Shown here in pieces: positions 60,482-64,000 of a DNA stretch of 64,000 bases. The position numbers and the translations under genes were made by a program. The DNA is taken from NCBI GenBank assembly GCA_029309925.1, contig JARKND010000005.1:1-64000 (forward strand), read 5' to 3'. This DNA is from Fulvivirgaceae bacterium JP3-4 (GTDB taxonomy: Bacteria > Bacteroidota > Bacteroidia > Cytophagales > Cyclobacteriaceae). The notes below the pieces were generated by a model. It did not search any database and had not been told where the DNA came from. It worked only from the letters and a program-made list of their open reading frames with translations. The stretch's first letter is position 1. The number at the start of each line of letters is the position of its first letter.

Positions 60482-61795
60482 ATGAAGACCAAAGGAAACC
60501 GTAAAACCAAAGTGAATGTAGTTACGCTCGGGTGCTCGAAAAATCTCGTTGACTCCGAAGTACTGCTGACACAACTGAAGGGAAACGGTATTGATGCAGT
60601 TCACGAGTCTAGGCAGGACGATGCCAACGTGGTCGTGATCAACACCTGCGGTTTTATCGATAACGCCAAGCAGGAGTCGATAGACACAATTCTTCGCTAT
60701 GTTGACGCCAAGCAGGAAGGTATTGTCGATAAAGTTTACGTGACAGGTTGTCTTTCACAGCGTTATAAGGATGATCTTGAAAAGGAAATTCCTGAGGTTG
60801 ACGCATGGTTCGGGACACGCGATCTTTCCCGATTGCTAAAAGTATTTAAGGCGAATTACAGGCATGAGCTTGTTGGCGAACGGATCCTTACGAATCCGAG
60901 CCACTTTGCTTATTTGAAAATTTCAGAGGGATGTGACCGGCCATGCTCGTTCTGTGCCATTCCGCTGATGCGCGGCAAACATATTTCACGGCCGATCGAA
61001 GAGCTCGTAACCGAAGCAAAGAACCTTGCAAAAAACGGAACGCGCGAATTGCTGATCATTGCACAGGATTCAACCTACTACGGTCTGGATCTTTACAAAA
61101 AAAGAAATCTTGCTGATCTGCTAAAGAATCTTTCAGATGTGGAAGGTATCGACTGGATCCGTCTGCATTATGCATTCCCATCAGGCTTTCCGCTGGATGT
61201 ACTCGATGTGATGGCAGAACGTCCGAACATCTGCAAATACCTGGACATTCCATTGCAACACGGATCAACCCGTATGCTGCAGCTGATGCGCAGGGGGATC
61301 ACGCGTGAAAAGACGGAAGAACTACTTGCCACTATCCGATCGAAAGTTCCGGGCATTGCCATCCGAACTACGATGATCTCCGGTCACCCTGGAGAAACCG
61401 ATGATGACTTTTTGGAGATGATGACCTTCATTGAAAAGTCGCGCTTTGAACGATTGGGAATTTTCAACTACTCGCATGAAGAGAATACGCACTCACACAG
61501 CATGAAGGATGACGTTCCTGCGGAGATCAAGCAGCAACGTGCAGACGCTGTGATGGAATTGCAGGAAAGAATTTCGCTGGAGTTGAATGAGGCGCGAATT
61601 GGCCAGACGCTCAAAGTGATAGTTGACCGCAAAGAAGGTGGAAATTATATAGGACGGACAGAATTTGATTCACCCGAAGTTGACAATGAACTCACCATTG
61701 AAGGCGCTGACAACTACCTCCGTATTGGTGATTTTGTCAATGTGAAAGTGACGGGCGCAACCGAGTTCGACCTCACCGGGAAAGTCGTTCTGTAA
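60482..61795 (+). CDS. rimO: Ribosomal protein S12 methylthiotransferase RimO
   Basis: A 437-residue radical-SAM enzyme that methylthiolates an aspartate of ribosomal protein S12. The UPF0004 domain (about 10-125) has cysteines 18, 56 and 90 for the auxiliary 4Fe-4S cluster; the radical-SAM motif C151-x3-C155-x2-C158 (CDRPCSFC) follows, and a C-terminal TRAM domain (about 370-437) completes it. The ATG at 60482 starts the conserved sequence; the frame extends back to 60401 without support. Confidence 0.95.
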   Translation: MKTKGNRKTKVNVVTLGCSKNLVDSEVLLTQLKGNGIDAVHESRQDDANVVVINTCGFIDNAKQESIDTILRYVDAKQEGIVDKVYVTGCLSQRYKDDLEKEIPEVDAWFGTRDLSRLLKVFKANYRHELVGERILTNPSHFAYLKISEGCDRPCSFCAIPLMRGKHISRPIEELVTEAKNLAKNGTRELLIIAQDSTYYGLDLYKKRNLADLLKNLSDVEGIDWIRLHYAFPSGFPLDVLDVMAERPNICKYLDIPLQHGSTRMLQLMRRGITREKTEELLATIRSKVPGIAIRTTMISGHPGETDDDFLEMMTFIEKSRFERLGIFNYSHEENTHSHSMKDDVPAEIKQQRADAVMELQERISLELNEARIGQTLKVIVDRKEGGNYIGRTEFDSPEVDNELTIEGADNYLRIGDFVNVKVTGATEFDLTGKVVL

Positions 61796-61883
61796 CCGAC
61801 AGAAAACGTTAAACCTTATCGATAAAATGTCGTTATTCGGGTTATGGTTTACCAGAATTCCACCACCCTGACCTGTTGTTCCC

Positions 61884-63458
61884 ATGCAGCTTAAGAAAGT
61901 TCCGCTTGCAAAAACCCATGCTTTCACACCTTTCTTTCTCGACTACGTTGATCAGAAAAATACATTAACACCTTTCTTCGGAAGGTATCCGAAAATTGAA
62001 AACTTCGGCCCGCAGATCCAGGAAAAAGCTAAATCCTTTCCACTCGAAAACCGTAAGGTGCTTGTGCAGGTGCTCGAGGCACAATACGCACATCTCAAAG
62101 TGACTGAGCCTGTTTCGGCAAACATCAAAGCACTCGCGAGTCCGAAAACCTTTACGGTAACTACAGGTCATCAACTGAACATCTTTACCGGTCCGCTCTA
62201 TTTCATTTTCAAGATTGTCACGGTTGTCAACGCATGCAAAAAATTAAAGGCAGCGTATCCCGACTATGATTTTGTACCGGTCTACTGGATGGCATCGGAG
62301 GACCACGACTATGATGAAATAAAATATTTCCGTTTGTACGGGAAGAAGTACACGTGGGAAACGAAACAACAAGGCGCGGTAGGTCGGTTCAATACGGAAG
62401 GATTCGCTAAAATTATCGCGGAGCTTCCTGGGGATGTCTCTATTTTCCGCGAAGCATATCTTAAAAACCGAAAACTCAGCGATGCAGTCCGCGCATATGT
62501 CAATACACTTTTCGCGAGTGAAGGCCTTGTAGTGATCGATGGCGACAACAAAGAACTCAAGTCACTATTCAAAAAGGTGATCTACGAGGATGTGATCGAG
62601 TGTGGAACGTTGCCGCTGGTGGAGAGCGACAACAAGAAGCTTGAAGCTCTTGGCTACAAAACACAGATCTTTTGTCGCGATATCAATTTTTTCTATCTCG
62701 ATGACCAGATTAGGGAGCGGATCCAAAAAGACAACGATCAATACAGGGTGTTGGGAACACACCTTCATTTCTCCGAAACGGAAATGAAGAAATTGATCGA
62801 GGACCACCCCGAGAAATTCAGCCCGAACGTTATACTTCGTCCACTTTACCAGGAAATGATCTTGCCAAACATCGCGTACACGGGTGGTCCGGCAGAAGTG
62901 ATTTACTGGCTACAGCTGAAATCTGTTTTCGAAAAATATAACGTACCATTCCCGATCCTGTTGCCGAGAAATTTCGCGATGATCGTTGACCATACTGTAG
63001 AACGTAAATTCAGCAAACTTGGGCTCACCTACGAGCAGTTGTTCGAGGATAAGAATTTTCTCTTTAACGACTGGACACTGAAGCATGCGAATCACAAACT
63101 GGGCGTTGGCGAAGAACGCAATGCAGTGATCGAGACGTTTGAGAAACTGAAGCAGCGGGCTTCTGCGATCGATCCAACGCTGGGGCCATTTTTGAGCGCT
63201 GAGGGTAAGCGTGCCCTGAACAGTCTCGAGAAAATTGAACGCAAAATGTTACGTGCTGAAAAGCGTTTACAGTCTGACAAGCTGAGACAGATCGAGGAAG
63301 TAAAAGACTCATTGTTTCCAAACGGCAGCTTACAGGAGCGCACGGACAATTTTTTGAATTTTTATCAGAAGGATAATGCCTTCATTTCAAAACTCATGAT
63401 GTATCTTGACCCCTTTGATTTGAGGTTCCATATCTTAACATATCCCAGCCATGAATAA
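61884..63458 (+). CDS. bshC: Bacillithiol biosynthesis cysteine-adding enzyme BshC
   Basis: A 524-residue enzyme that joins cysteine to glucosaminyl-malate to form bacillithiol, a low-molecular-weight thiol found in Firmicutes and Bacteroidota. Recognisable family segments include FTVTTGHQLNIFTGPLYF near 90, YWMASEDHDYDEI near 135 and PNIAYTGGPAEVIYWLQLK near 330. A C-terminal coiled coil spans about 415-470. BshA and BshB are not in the window. It overlaps the next gene by 8 bp. Confidence 0.95.
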   Translation: MQLKKVPLAKTHAFTPFFLDYVDQKNTLTPFFGRYPKIENFGPQIQEKAKSFPLENRKVLVQVLEAQYAHLKVTEPVSANIKALASPKTFTVTTGHQLNIFTGPLYFIFKIVTVVNACKKLKAAYPDYDFVPVYWMASEDHDYDEIKYFRLYGKKYTWETKQQGAVGRFNTEGFAKIIAELPGDVSIFREAYLKNRKLSDAVRAYVNTLFASEGLVVIDGDNKELKSLFKKVIYEDVIECGTLPLVESDNKKLEALGYKTQIFCRDINFFYLDDQIRERIQKDNDQYRVLGTHLHFSETEMKKLIEDHPEKFSPNVILRPLYQEMILPNIAYTGGPAEVIYWLQLKSVFEKYNVPFPILLPRNFAMIVDHTVERKFSKLGLTYEQLFEDKNFLFNDWTLKHANHKLGVGEERNAVIETFEKLKQRASAIDPTLGPFLSAEGKRALNSLEKIERKMLRAEKRLQSDKLRQIEEVKDSLFPNGSLQERTDNFLNFYQKDNAFISKLMMYLDPFDLRFHILTYPSHE

Positions 63459-64000
63459 GGAGCAACTTCGTAAGCTGTATATTCAAAAACGAAAGGCCTT
63501 ATCAGACGTTGAGTTCAAGCAACTGAACAAGGCGGTGGTCGATAATTTTTTTAAAGGCATCGATCTTTCTCCTGTGAAAGTGCTTCACACGTTCCTGCCG
63601 ATTGAAAAACAGCGTGAAGTGAACACGTGGCTTATCATCAGCAAAATCAAAGCTGATTTTCCCCATATCAAAGTTTCGGTTCCGCGCATCAATAATCAGT
63701 CAGCGATGATTGAAAATTTTTACTATGAAAAAGCCGAGCAGCTGGAGCTGAATATGTGGGACATTCCTGAACCAAAGCAAGGGATGCCTACTGACGTGAA
63801 TGACCTTGACCTTGTGCTGGTGCCACTTCTTGCATTCGATCGTGCAGGCAACAGGGTTGGTTATGGAAGAGGCTTCTACGATAAATTTCTCGTCACCGTT
63901 CCTGAAAAAGCGCTAAAAGTCGGATTGTCTTTATTTCCCCCTGTCAAAGAAATTGAGGGTATGAGCAACAGCGATGTCCCGCTTGACAAAGCTGTTACTC
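63451..64000 (+). CDS. 5-formyltetrahydrofolate cyclo-ligase (partial)
   Basis: The first 183 residues of a protein of the 5-FTHF cyclo-ligase/MTHFS family; the 3' end lies beyond the window. It uses ATP to convert 5-formyltetrahydrofolate to methenyltetrahydrofolate. The start MNKEQLRKLYIQKRKAL, the FLPIEKQREV segment and the signature GYGRGFYDKFL, which holds the phosphate-binding glycines, are clear. It overlaps bshC by 8 bp. Confidence 0.92.
   Translation, partial: MNKEQLRKLYIQKRKALSDVEFKQLNKAVVDNFFKGIDLSPVKVLHTFLPIEKQREVNTWLIISKIKADFPHIKVSVPRINNQSAMIENFYYEKAEQLELNMWDIPEPKQGMPTDVNDLDLVLVPLLAFDRAGNRVGYGRGFYDKFLVTVPEKALKVGLSLFPPVKEIEGMSNSDVPLDKAVT

Overview
The window looks like a stretch of chromosome from a Bacteroidota bacterium, most likely of the order Cytophagales; I cannot place it to genus. 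The evidence is GLPGLI, DUF2480, DUF4295, DUF6048, DUF6452 and DUF2723 proteins, outer-membrane beta-barrels with carboxypeptidase-like N-terminal domains, a type IX secretion C-terminal tag, a hybrid two-component regulator, BshC, and promoters of the TTTG-N19-TAnnTTTG type. Gene density is high. I see no prophage, insertion sequence, CRISPR array or intact mobile element.

Layout. 1-342 holds no gene but carries two leftward promoters and a GTTCTTTGA box, which I read as the leader of an rRNA operon outside the window. 343-3809 is a leftward housekeeping run: rpmH, rnpA, an S41 protease, tsaB and DUF2480. 3931-5955 has an adenosine kinase and a glycerophosphodiesterase. 6040-11937 is a divergent module, GLPGLI protein plus beta-barrel against histidine kinase plus OmpR-type regulator. 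tRNA-Val(GAC) is at 12051. 12237-16784 holds a cupin, a CarboxypepD-like secreted protein, a NYN/LOTUS protein, an NTF2-like protein and a TPR histidine kinase. 16781-19933 is a five-gene redox operon (two pirins, nitroreductase, OsmC, CDGSH/ferredoxin-like protein). 20136-23738 has an FtsX-type permease, PadR and MarR regulators. 23826-27023 has a fused trehalose synthase/phosphatase and a Nudix-fold regulator. 27090-32080 has a large beta-barrel divergent from a LytS/LytTR pair. 32114-35266 is a five-gene operon headed by a GbsR-type regulator. tRNA-Val(TAC) follows, with a broken second copy of its 3' end. 35879-39494 holds a secreted two-repeat protein, a LytTR regulator and a kinase with an integrin-like propeller sensor. 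39557-47738 has a metalloprotease, an orphan hybrid two-component system and a DUF2723 protein. 48570-55749 has AsmA, a receiver protein, DUF2461, murF and a secreted FG-GAP protein. 55796-64000 is mostly housekeeping: a HAD phosphatase, rpmB-rpmG-DUF4295, an S23 protein, ftsY, DUF6048/DUF6452, rimO, bshC and the start of 5-formyltetrahydrofolate cyclo-ligase.

How the genes work together. Signal transduction dominates: six histidine-kinase-type proteins (one a hybrid) and four separate response regulators, mostly beside outer-membrane or secreted proteins that could be sensors' partners or targets. The most testable observation is that the palindrome TTGTA-N2-TACAA lies both just upstream of the MarR gene (23760-23771) and upstream of the redox operon (20030-20041), which suggests one small regulon. 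The kinase with a calcium-type FG-GAP propeller, its LytTR partner and the adjacent secreted tandem-domain protein are the best candidate for a sensory system that has not been described.
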